Source of the DNA: Sclerurus mexicanus | Lineage: Eukaryota; Chordata; Aves; Passeriformes; Furnariidae | Assembly: GCA_013396755.1 (NCBI GenBank) | Contig: VWZF01006817.1 | Span: 62,001-126,000 of the forward strand | Length of the DNA: 64,000 nt | Direction of reading: 5' to 3' | Shown here: positions 1-10,379 of the stretch, piece by piece | Layout of the letters: every line of letters starts with the position of its first letter | Numbering within the stretch: position 1 is the stretch's first letter | Made by a program: the position numbers and the translations under genes | Notes under the pieces: model-generated | Database searches by the model: none | What the model was told of the DNA's origin: nothing | What the model saw: the letters and a program-made list of their open reading frames with translations, nothing else

Positions 1-3000
1 CTGCCCAAATTTATGTCTTTTCTGCTGCCATGGGCCAGGGAACATTTCCTGATAGAGTGATGGATAACTCTAGTGTGAGGATTTCCAGCTGATGCTGTGT
101 GAGGGCAGTCATCCTCTTGCAAAAAGAGACATCAGAAGGCTGAGTGCATGTGATGGTGATGCCAGAGTGGCTGATGTCTTCCCACAACCAGTGACCAGCC
201 CAAGCAGCTGTTGGTTAAGCACCATCCCACATGGTGGGATGGAGGAGGTACAAGGATGAAGGAGCTACTTCTCCACCAGTGCAGCCAACTACCAGTCTCC
301 AGGAATGTGATGTGTGCTGTGTTCACCAAGAGAATGTCACTGAGAGTTTGATGTGCCACAGCAGGAGCTTTTCACAGTTTTGTTTTGTTTTTTACAGGTT
401 TTGGAGTACCTCTATAGGGGTCTGGTGATAGCAGTCTCAGTGAGAAGCAGTTTGGGGAGGGATTTCAATTTTAGTTGTAGGGATGGATGAGCAGCCTCTC
501 GTGCCTGTAGTGGCAGGGGACCATCTGGTCCCACTGCTGTGGCAGGATGCAGCAGGCGATGTGCCTTCTGAGGATGCTTTGAAGAAAGCTTTCCGGAGAA
601 TAACCCTATATCCCCTGAGACAGGACCACCTTCTGGAGGCTCAGACCTGGCCACCAATAGCCCCTGGGCTTGGGCAGCCACTGGGCTGCCATGGGGATGA
701 GGTGGCTCCACACACTGGGGTGTGATGCTCCTGTGGTGCTGTGGTAGCCCTGGTGCCTGTCTGAAACACTGATGAAGATTTTGGTCTGCTTGAACATCCC
801 TGGTGTTTATTTTGGATGCTACTGCTGAATGAGGCATTACAGGAAACACTACACAATTTTACACTTTCCCTTGTCTTCTCTGGGTCTGGAAGAGGGCTCT
901 GGCTCATGACACATGCGTGATCAACATCCCCTCTTCCCACACTGGGACTGGGATAGGGAGAGGCCCTGCAGAGCTGCCCTGATGTAGCAGGCAGGGATAG
1001 CAGTGCAGGTGCAGCAAGGGCATGGAGACTGAAAGAGTATCTCTGTCCCCTCCCAGATCTCCCAGAGTGGTGAGGGCAAGGACACAAGGGCAAGCCCCAG
1101 GAAGAAACTCAGAGGTCTTTGCTAGTGAAGTGCTGACATCCTGGCAGGCACACTGTGTTTCTCCCCCCGGGGTTTACTTTGGGATTTGCCTTTCGGGTTT
1201 TCCATTTCCCCTGCACTTCCCGGGATGCTCCACTCTCCTCCTGACTTGCTGGGTGTTTCCCCCAGGGCTGTAGTGGGATGACCATGCTGCGGGGCTGGGA
1301 TGTCTCACTGCTCTGGTGGGAGCAGAACACAATGTCTCAGGGTTTTGTTGAATGTCAAGAAAATTAAGCAATTCTAACGCACAAGTGAGTCTATGCCATG
1401 AGCCTCCATCTGTGTCAGTCCTGTCAGTCCTCGGAGGAATTGCATTGCCTCCAGTTCCCAGCAGCCTCGGCTCTGCAGCTAACACAAGGACAGATTGTTG
1501 GGATTTTCCAAGCTAAATGCCACAGTCTTCTTTTTCCTCTTTTTCTCAGATGCCTTCCCTCAAGACATGCAGATCTGGCAGTGTTTCATCCACAACCTGG
1601 GGGTCCCAACATCAGCCCAGGCTTGTTGTTTTTGGCGCTGAGCATCCCTTTGGGAACAAATACTGTGAAAAGAGGTGATGGACTGGAAAGGCAAAAGGAT
1701 GAATTACTGACACCACATTTGTCCCTGTAGAGAGCCATGCCTTGTGCAGATCCTGAGAAAGGATTCAACAGGCCGGGAGGGACAGACCCCCAGCCTGTAC
1801 CTAGGAGGTCTCCATCACAGTATTGGAGCTGGATGCCACCACCACGCACATCACCCTGCCACAGCCCCAGGGCAATGTCTGTGCCCTGATGTCTACGTGC
1901 ACATCCAGGCCTGGTGAGCAGGTTCTCACTAGCCCCACGGCTCTGGCGGGAGCGCACGTCCCGGCTTGGCAGGAGCCTCTTCCACCTGGTTTGGCTGTGC
2001 AAGCCCTGTCATCCTCACAGAAGCCATCAGCAGCATTCTTGCAGCCCCTCTGCCAGCCCCAAACACCCTCCAGCTCATCTGAACTGTTTTCCTGGGAATC
2101 CAGCACAAAGTGGTGGGAAGTCCCTTTTGGCATCGGTCCTCCAGAGCAAACCCTTTGGACTTCTTGGGCCTTTCCTTGGAGCATCCTGGATGTGGGAAAC
2201 CTTGGGGCAGTGTTGGGATGCAGGGAGCCAAATACATCCTGGTCTCAGTGATGCCAGTGATCAAGCCCTCAACCTTCTGAAAGGGCTGTGATCCTGATGA
2301 AGCCAAATTTGGGCTTTCTGTCCCCCTTATTTTTTCTTTATGGGATGGAGTCTGGCTGTCTCCTACAGGAGAGCTTGCACAGGTCCCAGGCTGAGCACTA
2401 TGGGATGACCCTGACCACAGCAATGGGCTGGCATGGGAAGAGGGAGATTTCAGCACCATGAATGGTGGGGCAACCATGTGGAGCAGATAACAGTCCAGCC
2501 AGGCCTTGGCCATGCCTGGGAACAGCCGGGGCGGCTCTTCCTGTGGCCGGGGAGCCCTGTGGGCTGTGGAGCCTCATGGTGGCCCCGCTGCCACCCCACA
2601 GGCAGCCTCTGTGGACGTGCAGGGCTCCACAGCCCTAACCTTTAGCAACCAGACAGAATAACAATGCCAGCCTGCTGGGGTATAATGGCCGGTGTTTGCT
2701 TGAGATACAAAGGCACCAAGCTTTCACATGAGGTAATACTGATAAGTTCCGCTCTCATTCACTGCTCCGCCTGCCAGACGGCAGCGGGGCCGCAGCAGCC
2801 CCTGCCTGCACTCACCGAGCTTCTGGGACATGCCCACCGACCCCTTGGCCCATCACCTCTGCTGAAGCACTGCCCCCTGCTTGCCTTTGGCATGCTGTCC
2901 CCACCCATCACCCAGCTCTGATGCGGCCCCCACAGAGGCCTGTTCTGATCCCATCCTACATGTGTGGAGTGGGAGATGCAGGGACAGTGATAGGGGCTTG

Positions 3001-6000
3001 TGGGGTGAGTCCCTAACCCTGTGATTACAGAGCAGCACAGTTCCTTAGTCCCTGCCTGCCTGGAAAGCACCTTTTCTACCTTCCTTAGAACATTAGGTGA
3101 GGCTTGAACTCACTTCACATCCCTTTCCCCATGTGCCCTGTCCTGTCCTTCCCAGCCCCGCAGCCCACAAGCTCAGTAAGTGCAGGGCAGCTCCTTGCCC
3201 CACTTTTCTGAGAGGACCCATGGAGCTTTGGTGTCATCCAAAGCCAGTTTGAGCACCTCTGGGATGCTCAGCTCTGGCAGGGCAGGAGGATGCAGGGAAA
3301 CTGAGGGCTATGTGATAGAAGAGATTCGGACACTATAACCAGGCAGGACTACTGTGGAAGAGACTTACAGGTATCCAGGAGACAAATCCAGGCAACCCCA
3401 ATTAAATCAGGCGCAAGGCACTAATGCTGCTGCTTCAACATCCTACCCTGGTACCCCATCTCTCTCCTCCACTGCCTCTTTCACCTATATCTTGTCTGCC
3501 TGTCCCTCTTTGCTGGGGTCTGATTCTCTCTTCCTTTACTGGACAAACACAGCCAAACCAGACCTTCCCTCTTGTCTGGGGCATGCTGCAGGCATTTCTC
3601 CAGGCACTGAAGAAGATGGGAACTCATCAGTCCTGATCTTGGGTGGCGTGTTTCCCAACCAGAGGTATGGAGGGCTCAGGAGAAGACTGGAGAAGCTGAA
3701 GGACGAGTGGGGCAAGACCACATGTGTTGTGACACAGCAGATACTATCTATTGTGGATAAAGAAGGGTTTTAGCTTATTTATGGTAATAAATCTGTCTCA
3801 CTTCCCTCTATCCCCCCGAGCATGGCTTGTGTCCTCAGGTCAAGTGCCCAGACGGCTCCCAGTGCCTGAGAGATGTCAAAGGGAGTAAGACTCTGGCCTA
3901 GTGCTGGGTGCTGCTGCTGCAATCAAGACATTCCCAAGGGTGCTCAGAGGCTCCAGAGCAAACCCATGGCCTGACTTTGCCTTTGAGTATGCCCTTGTGC
4001 CGTGTGGGTCTATTCTCTAGACAACAGCAGGGAGACAAGAGGCAGAGCACCCCACTGCTCTCCATCCCCCTGCCATGGTCTGCAACCTGAAACACTATCA
4101 GCAATAGGTGACACTCAGGTTGGCAGGGGTGGCATTTCCATGTGCAGTGTCAGTTCACCTCGGATGGGCTGCGGGAAGCGGATGGAGTTGTCAGAGGAAC
4201 TGCTCTGCACTCATCCAGGGTTCCCCTTGTCGAGTCATCTCGGGGCGGCTCCAACCCTTTGGCCAGTCACTCCTGATTAACACTGATGTAAACGAGCACC
4301 GGGCGGGCCCTCACTCCTCACTGAAACCGCAGGCAGAGGAGCCAAAGCCTTCGTAAGTGGGGCACTCCCGGCCAAGGAGCCATGTGGTGCTCTCACCTTG
4401 GCCAGAGGTGCCACAACACGTCTGGAAACAGCTACCAGTTACTGCCCGGGGGGAAGATGGTGAGATAATCCTGCACTGTGGGAAAGCAAGCCAGGGCATC
4501 GGGCTGGGCTTGCTGCTACAGGACCCCAGGAAATGAGAATGCAGGGGAAAAATCTGCCTAGGGACCTTCCCCTTTTGAAAAGCCCATGAGTCGCCATGGA
4601 TGGTCGTGGAAGCAGCATTGAGGCAACTGCTCCTTTCGCTCAGCAGCCATGAGGACGGTGTGGATAGAAGACGAAGCAAAGACAAAGCTGAAGCCGTCTA
4701 GCCCTTCCACAGGAGGGACTGTGTTTGGTATGATCCTGCATGATCCTTGCTGCCGTATTTACACATGGCATCTTCCAAAGGGTGTGAAGGATGGGCACAC
4801 AGCTGGTCCCATCCACTCAGGATCTGCTGTGTTCCCATGGGATGTGGGTGACACATATTTGCTGTATCTTTCTTTTGTCTGGGACAGTGATGGGGAAGAG
4901 CAAAAGAGGGCAAAAACACAGGCTCTACCCCATGGATCAGACCAGATTTCTAGATCCCTGGCTGCTACCATGAGAGAAGGGCTGAGAAATGCTCTGCTGT
5001 TATGCTGGGGCTTGTGGCCCCTTGTGCAGCAGGGGCCCAGCTGGAGGCAGGAGGAGAGGGTGATGGAGGCGTCCAGCCATGGAGCTGTATCCTGCTCACC
5101 ATGCATGATATCACTGTGAAACCGCAGAGCCCAGCGCTGGCAGCAGCGCTGACAAACACCCAATCCTCCCCGCTTCCTCCCCCATCTGTGGAAGGAACAG
5201 AGCATACTGAGGCCACTGCAGCTGGTGGCACCACCTGGTGCAGGGGGGAGCCTGGCCAAACTCTCGGCTTGGCTTTGTCCCCACTGGGGTAAAGAAGAGC
5301 AGAGACACGGTGTGACTCAGAGACACGGAGAGGAGCTGCTGGTCCCATGTGGCTGGCACAGGGAGGCAGACAGTGAGGCTCTAGGCTCCCAGGTTCCCCT
5401 TGCCTCATCCCTGTTCTTCCTCCTCACTTCTCCATGAAGCAAGGGCAGCCTGGAGGGATGGCCTGGGTCATCCCTGCACAGCTAGGGATATGCCACCACC
5501 CTCCCTTCACAGAGATGCCAATCTCCTCGCCTTGGCAGCAGCCAGAGGAGCAGGAAGAAGCAGGGGAGAACATACCTTCTCACTGAAAGGGTGATCCCAT
5601 GTGGTCACACTCCTCCAGGGGCCAGCTTCAGGAGAAACAGCATCCTCCTTCTGTCTTTGGAGCCTGGGGGACCAGCTGCTGTGCGACTGGTGGCTCTGCC
5701 CATGCAGAGGAGGGTTGTTCACTACTTCATGGTGCCTGTGTGCCTGACATGGGGCAGCTTGCTGCCTCACAACGAAGCCAGGGCAAAGCTGAGTCCTCAC
5801 CCCCCTCCTTGAAGTGTCCAGAGCTGCCAGGGTGGGGCAGCTGATGAGCTGGCAGCAGTGCCAGTGGATTGTGGGCAGAGGCAGCTGGCTTTGTGTGGTT
5901 CATGTGAATGAGACACTGCCTTTGCTGGTGGCATCCTGGCACTAGGGTGGATGTGACTGTCCTTGTGCAGGCAGGTCTGTGCTTGCTGTCCCTGGTCCAC

Positions 6001-6970
6001 AGCAAAAGCCAGGTACTTTCTCAGGGCAGCTTCCTGGACTGACTCGAAGGCTGGAGCTGGAGTGGTCTGGGCTTGTCACAGCTTTGTTGAGGCTCAGTAG
6101 TGCTGGCTGTGAGAATGGCTGTGGGGCCACTTTGTGTCTAGGAGCTACAGGTGATGCTACACACTGAACAAATGTGGCCTCATGGCCTTTAGAGGTGACT
6201 GATGTCAGGCAGTGTGAACACTGACCTGCAGGGTGCAGGATGAGGAATGAGGACTGCGGGACAGGTATCTTCCCCATCTTAAGTGAAGAGGCAGCATGGA
6301 TGGCCTGCTCAGATGTTTCCACCAAACTAAAGACTGAACAGAGTCTTTCCCCATCAGATCCCTGCTTGGAGACACCAGCTCAGGTCCCTTTGGATGCTTC
6401 CTCCACCTGCTGAGAGGATGCTTCAGGCAGAGAGCTCAAAAAGGATTGCCTGGTGGTCCCATGAGGTCAGTTTATTGCTCTCCAGATTTTCTTCTGGTTG
6501 AAGTTCTCTGGCAAGCCCAACCTGAGTATGCACGTAACACCAGGGTGACCAAAGCACATCCTCTCAGTCAGCAAGACCCTGGATCTGGCTCTGCCATAAA
6601 GACCCGTGGGAGGTCTGCAGTCACAGGAAGAGCAGAGAGTACAAGGCACAGCTCCTGACTCTGGTCTCATGCTGTAATGTCACCCTCTCTGAGCTTTCCT
6701 GGAGGGGATCAGGCTGCTCCATGGGTGGGTCACTTTGGGTGCTGTCCTGGGGGGGGGCTGGAGGGTCAGCAGGTCTCCTGGTGCTCAATCTCTTTTCCCA
6801 GGGGAAACCCCTGAGCTCAGGGATCCGATCCTGGGAGCTTGCTCTTCTCCACAGTGAAGGTGAGGCCACGCAGGTCTTGGAGGAGACCTCCCAGCTCTTG
6901 GAGGTGCAGGTGCCTGCGAAGCTCTGAGCGTTTCCACGGGATCAGCACAAGTCTCAGATCCCCACACTGC
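1..6970. other. Upstream flanking DNA with no recognisable gene
   Basis: This 7-kb stretch is more GC-rich than the introns further right. It carries many overlapping open frames of 60-194 codons on both strands, as expected by chance in stop-poor GC-rich DNA. None resembles a protein family I know. I looked in particular for a natriuretic peptide precursor, because NPPC lies upstream of DIS3L2 in mammals, and saw no trace of its conserved C-terminal ring. A small CpG-bearing patch at 4225-4375 is listed separately. A non-coding RNA or distal regulatory DNA is possible but cannot be shown from sequence alone. Confidence 0.6.
4225..4375. promoter_or_regulatory. Small CpG-bearing patch, possible regulatory element
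   Basis: About nine CpG dinucleotides fall within roughly 150 bases, while the surrounding kilobases are nearly CpG-free. The patch contains a homeodomain-like GATTAA and a forkhead-like TGTAAAC close together near 4274-4292, then a perfect-looking splice donor (GTAAGT) near 4352. Local CpG retention in an otherwise depleted region fits an unmethylated enhancer or a minor promoter for a non-coding transcript. This is inference from composition; no transcript evidence is available. Confidence 0.2.
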
Positions 6971-7100
6971 TAACCCGTGCTGTTCTCACCCACCTGCCTA
7001 CAAACCCTGGGCGAAGCAGGAGCGGTGGCGGTGAATTGGAGCCACCCACCCCGAGGGCCCCACTGCCCTGGCTGGGGCTGGGTGGGCGCTGCAGACCCCG

Positions 7101-7335
7101 GGGGTGATCAGGGGCCGCAGGCCGGGGGGATCAGGGGCCGCAGGGCCCGGGGTGATCAGGGGCCGCAGGGCCGGGGGTGATCAGGGGCCGCAGGCCGGGG
7201 NNNNNNNNNNNNNNNNNNNNNNNNNNNNNNNNNNNNNNNNNNNNNNNNNNNNNNNNNNNNNNNNNNNNNNNNNNNNNNNNNNNNNNNNNNNNNNNNNNNN
7301 NNNNNNNNNNNNNNNNNNGGGGCCGCAGGCCGGCG
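7101..7335. repeat. GC-rich minisatellite, about 25-bp unit, interrupted by gap
   Basis: Four copies of a unit beginning GATCAGGGGCCGCAGG start at 7106, 7129, 7154 and 7179 (spacing 23, 25 and 25 bases). The array then runs into the run of Ns, and a partial copy (GGGGCCGCAGGCCGG) follows at 7319. The array therefore almost certainly spans the gap and its true copy number is unknown. The + strand carries repeated runs of four or more guanines, which could form G-quadruplexes and hinder sequencing. The open frames across it reading Gly-Pro-Gln-Ala are a by-product of the repeat, not genes. Confidence 0.85.
7201..7318. other. Assembly gap (118 N)
   Basis: One hundred and eighteen undetermined bases inside the minisatellite. 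The same repeat unit occurs on both sides, so the missing sequence is probably more repeat copies. The stated length need not be the real length. Confidence 0.98.
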
Positions 7336-7567
7336 CATCCCGGGCCCCGCACGCCCCTCGCCCCGCTCACCCGGGTGGGCTCCCCCCTCCCGCGCTCTGG
7401 CTGCGCACGGGGAGGCTGCGCTGGCCCCGGGGGGCTCCCTGCGCTGCGTGGAGCGGGGCTGGGACACCGCCTGTCCCCTCCCTGGACACCCCCGTGCCCG
7501 CGGGCGCGAGCGAGCGCTTCGCGCTTCGCCCTTGTGGGCCCCGCCGCGGCCCGTAGGCGCCGCTGCC

Positions 7568-7576
7568 CCGGAAGCG
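7568..7576 (+). promoter_or_regulatory. ETS/GABP-like motif in the CpG island
   Basis: CCGGAAGCG matches the core bound by ETS-family activators such as GABP, which is common just around the start sites of CpG-island housekeeping promoters. It lies in the densest CpG part of the island, about 240 bases before a good splice donor at 7814. Single short motifs occur by chance, so function is inferred from context only. Confidence 0.35.
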
Positions 7577-7813
7577 GACGGGGCGCTGGGACATTCAAAC
7601 GGAGCGGAGCGGCCGCGGGGCCGGTNGCCCCTCAGAGCCGGTCGGGTGCCCGGGCACGGGCGGTTTTCGTCCTGGGCCCGGCCTAGAGCAGCGTCCTCCC
7701 TGCGCGCGTCCATGTCACTCGCCCTCATCCCCGTCCCCAGGCACGGGGCGTGCACCCCTACCCACCCCTGCCTTCCCTCTGCTGGGGCTGTTTCAATTGC
7801 CCACAGAAGGCGG
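7577..7813 (+). other. DIS3L2: Candidate non-coding first exon of DIS3L2 (ends approximate)
   Basis: A near-consensus donor (CGG followed by GTAAGG) lies at 7814, just after the CpG island. The next good acceptor on this strand is at 9593-9594, in front of the first coding exon. A leader exon here would give a 1.8-kb first intron. Its 5' end is not defined by the sequence; 7577 only marks the point after the ETS-like motif. Other donors in the island, including one next to the unresolved base at 7626, are possible. Confidence 0.3.
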
Positions 7814-9594
7814 GTAAGGAAATTGTAGCGTGTGGGGGCTTGTAAGTCGGTGTTCTTTCTCCGTGCTGCGGTTGCTGACTGCTAACGTGGTTGAGATTGC
7901 AGGAACTGTAGTGGAGGCGAGCTGTGAATGTTTATTCTCCACTTGTAAATAAAGCTGACAGAACTCCTGTCTCCCGGAACCAAACCATTGTTTGGAGAGT
8001 AGTCTGGCTGGCTTTTATAAATGTTATCTGCTTCTGTTGAATTGGCAAAGGGAGAAGGTGACGCTCAAAAAAGACCTACCCGTGTGAGGGTTTTGTAAGA
8101 GCTCAGCAGCAGGTCAGTCTCTATTAGAAAAGTTCAGCTATTGGCCAGCACCAATGGAAAATCTTAGGAACACAAAAGAATCACAAACCACACAAAGAAT
8201 TTTTCCTATTTATTCAGGGATTTTTAGTTTTTGCTTTGTGTTGTGAAGCCTGTTCACATCCGCGCTCAATTACTTGAGTAAATCTCACTGCAACATGCAG
8301 AGATGTTTCTCCAAAAGGGCCAGAGGAGGCAGGAGGAGCTGGCTGTGCAGCCCTTGGACCCTGCTGAATAATGCTCTATTCCCAGGCAGTGTCTGCATGG
8401 AAGAGACTGCCTAGGTGCTTATCCTCTGCAACTGCAGTGAAAGGGAAAAGAGTGCTGAGTAAGGACAAAGAAAAATTCCAGGCATGGTGGGAGTAGGGGA
8501 GGGAATATAAATTTCTATTTTGCTGAGCTCTGTATTCCATTCTGCCAACACCCCAGTGCTTAGAGAAGTGAAAGGGGTTTAATGGACAGTGTCCTTTTTT
8601 TAAACTTAAGAGTCCAGTGCCCCACAGTTCTGGCATAGAAGAGATGACAGTGAGCCCTGAAATTCTCAACATACCAGCTGTGGTGAAATTCAACTGTTTA
8701 GTTTTAAACATGTCTTGAAGTAAAAAAGAGTCATTTTTTGTGAAAACCCTCAGACGACAGCAATCACACTAGACTCCATTATCAAGAAATTCTTATGTTT
8801 TTCTTTCATGTTACATACAGCAAAAATCATTGCTATGTCCTGTTTATACCTATAATTTACGTTAATAGTAGCTGAGGATACTTTACTAGACTCTTCTGCT
8901 CCAAAAGCTTAAAAGCTAGAGCAGCTGAAAAAGGATGGAAAGATGCTTGGTCTGTTCAAGCTCCACACTCGTGCAGCAAAGGTGGAGATGTGAGACCTTC
9001 TATAGAAACTGGTGCTGGATGGAACTGTAGCCAGTGCATGAAGAATTGTGAGGTCCTGTAAGATAGTTATTATTTTATTTCTGTCACACTGGGAGGGAGT
9101 TTGTGGCTAAAAAGACAAGCTGAAATGGGTAATCTTGGTGTTTGAAGCAATTGTTCTATATAATTGAGAGGTCACTGTGTGAGGGAGATGACAGGCAGTG
9201 CATATTTTGGCAGCATCAGTGAGGCACTTCAGTAGGGACACAGCTGTTTTTGAAGACTCCAGCTTGGACATGACAAGACTTTGCTTCTGACAAACACTAA
9301 ACTGATGCTTCTTCTATAGTCTGTCAGTCACTGCTTTAATTTTCCTGGCTTTTTCAAAGGCAAGGAAGAGCAGGTTAAAGGAATCCCTTGTATTTAGCAT
9401 GTCAGCCTCAGCACAAAATCCCTGTTTTATGTGGTGTGTGGGCAGGTACAGCTTATGGGCTCTGGTTGCTCCTTGGTCGTGGCCAAGGATTCAGTGCAGG
9501 GCAGATGTTGAGTATGCTGTGAAACCCCTTCCCCCTGCTGGAGCGACTTGCCAACACAGAATTCCTGTACATTTTGCATTTTTGTGTCTTTTAG
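7814..9594 (+). other. DIS3L2: Probable first intron
   Basis: AT-rich DNA between the CpG island and the acceptor at 9593-9594, with no recognisable coding or RNA gene. An AATAAA lies near 7947, about 130 bases after the candidate donor. It could end a short promoter-proximal transcript, but nothing else supports that. The acceptor is preceded by a thymine-rich tract of about 20 bases. Confidence 0.4.
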
Positions 9595-9691
9595 CGTAGT
9601 CAATTTTTTTATGCTTTGTTTTGAGAAAATAACCCTTTTTTCCACCTCTGTCTATTTGTAACTCTTTGAAGTTTGGGCTTTTTACTGCACT
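9595..9691 (+). other. DIS3L2: 5' untranslated part of the first coding exon
   Basis: It starts after the acceptor TTTTAG at 9589-9594 and runs to the ATG at 9692. It contains one upstream ATG at 9611, in the same frame as the main frame but closed by TAA at 9659-9661. That stop means translation of the main frame cannot begin further upstream in this exon. Confidence 0.5.
9611..9661 (+). promoter_or_regulatory. Short upstream ORF (16 codons)
   Basis: ATG at 9611 opens 16 codons ending with TAA at 9659-9661, 30 bases before the main ATG at 9692. The main ATG has A at -3 and G at +4, a strong context. The uORF ATG has T at -3 and C at +4, a weak context. Leaky scanning would therefore be easy, with some dampening of translation possible. 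It exists only if the transcript includes this 5' exon. Confidence 0.4.
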
Positions 9692-10379
9692 ATGGATCAG
9701 CTGGGGCATGTGAGAGGTACTGCTTCTGCCCAAGGTGCCAAGGAGGGACTGAGCAAGCCCACTGCCCCCCAGAAGAACGCATACGCGAGGCTCGTGCAAA
9801 AGCACCACAGCGGCCGATTCCAGTCCTATTTGAATCACATTGCCCAGAAGATGCAGCTCGAAGAAGGCACCTCCAGTGATCCCAGCTGGAATCTGGACCT
9901 GCCTCTGAGGAGAGGCCTGGGGAAGGAAAATCCAGCCAGGAATGGGTTGAACATGCACAGCTATTCACCTGTCAGAACATCTCATGTGGAACAGCCCCTG
10001 CCTGGATTTGAGAACGATAAACCCCAAAGTGCTCTGAACAGATGTCCTTATAAAAAAAATGCTGTTGAAGGAGACTTGGAGGTTGAGGAGGACTATTATG
10101 TGCATCAGCATGGAGCTGCATCTGACTTGTTAAATATGAGTGATGCTCTGGGTGGGAGAGTGTCAAACAACCTGAGACCCTGTGGGTCTCTGCAGAAGTC
10201 TTCTGGTTCTGATGAGAAGGATGAGGAGGACACATGGAGGAAGAAACATAAGAAACGAGGCAGATGTCCTGACAACACTGATACAGCAGCTGCATACTTG
10301 TTGACTGAACAGTTTGGTGAGGATGTGCTGGCAATAAATGCCAGAAAAAACAGTCACTTGTCTCCAGGTCCAGTCCAAG
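9692..10379 (+). CDS. DIS3L2: DIS3L2 upstream coding exon: predicted N-terminal extension
   Basis: An open frame of 229 codons plus one base ends at a consensus donor (CAAG, then GTGAGT at 10380) in phase 1. This fits the next exon exactly, where the split codon reads glycine. The start at 9692 is the first in-frame ATG after a stop at 9659 and has a strong context. Residues about 28-58 look helical ([11 protein letters not shown] and on to a glutamate-rich end). Residues about 173-180 are acidic and 184-191 are basic (KKHKKRGR), resembling a nuclear localisation signal. I know no domain for it and recall no counterpart in mammalian DIS3L2. It could be a bird/reptile N-terminus, an alternative isoform or, less likely, an unrelated gene that splices onward. 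Confidence 0.7.

Larger units (their letters stand above)
6980..7760 (+). promoter_or_regulatory. DIS3L2: CpG island, probable DIS3L2 promoter
   Basis: GC content and CpG density rise sharply here compared with both flanks, especially at 7320-7690. No TATA box is obvious, the usual state for a housekeeping CpG-island promoter. The island lies about 1.8-2.6 kb before the first predicted DIS3L2 exon on the same strand, which fits a non-coding first exon followed by a short intron. Part of it is missing in an assembly gap and one base is unresolved at 7626. Assignment to DIS3L2 rests on position and orientation; the island could also serve a divergent transcript. Confidence 0.65.

Noticed and set aside
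1929..2513. 194-codon minus-strand open frame upstream of DIS3L2
   Set aside because: GC-rich DNA gives long frames by chance. Overlapping frames on both strands are similarly long, and none resembles a known protein.
3354..3773. 139-codon frame followed by AATAAA near 3787
   Set aside because: The poly(A) hexamer is suggestive, but the protein is low-complexity at its start, matches nothing I know and has no promoter evidence.
1..7000. NPPC (C-type natriuretic peptide precursor), expected upstream by mammalian synteny
   Set aside because: No open frame on either strand shows the conserved C-terminal peptide ring. The gene is either further left or absent here.
7104..7755. Open frames on both strands through the gap and CpG island
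   Set aside because: They are produced by the minisatellite and by reading undetermined bases as open. No conserved protein content.
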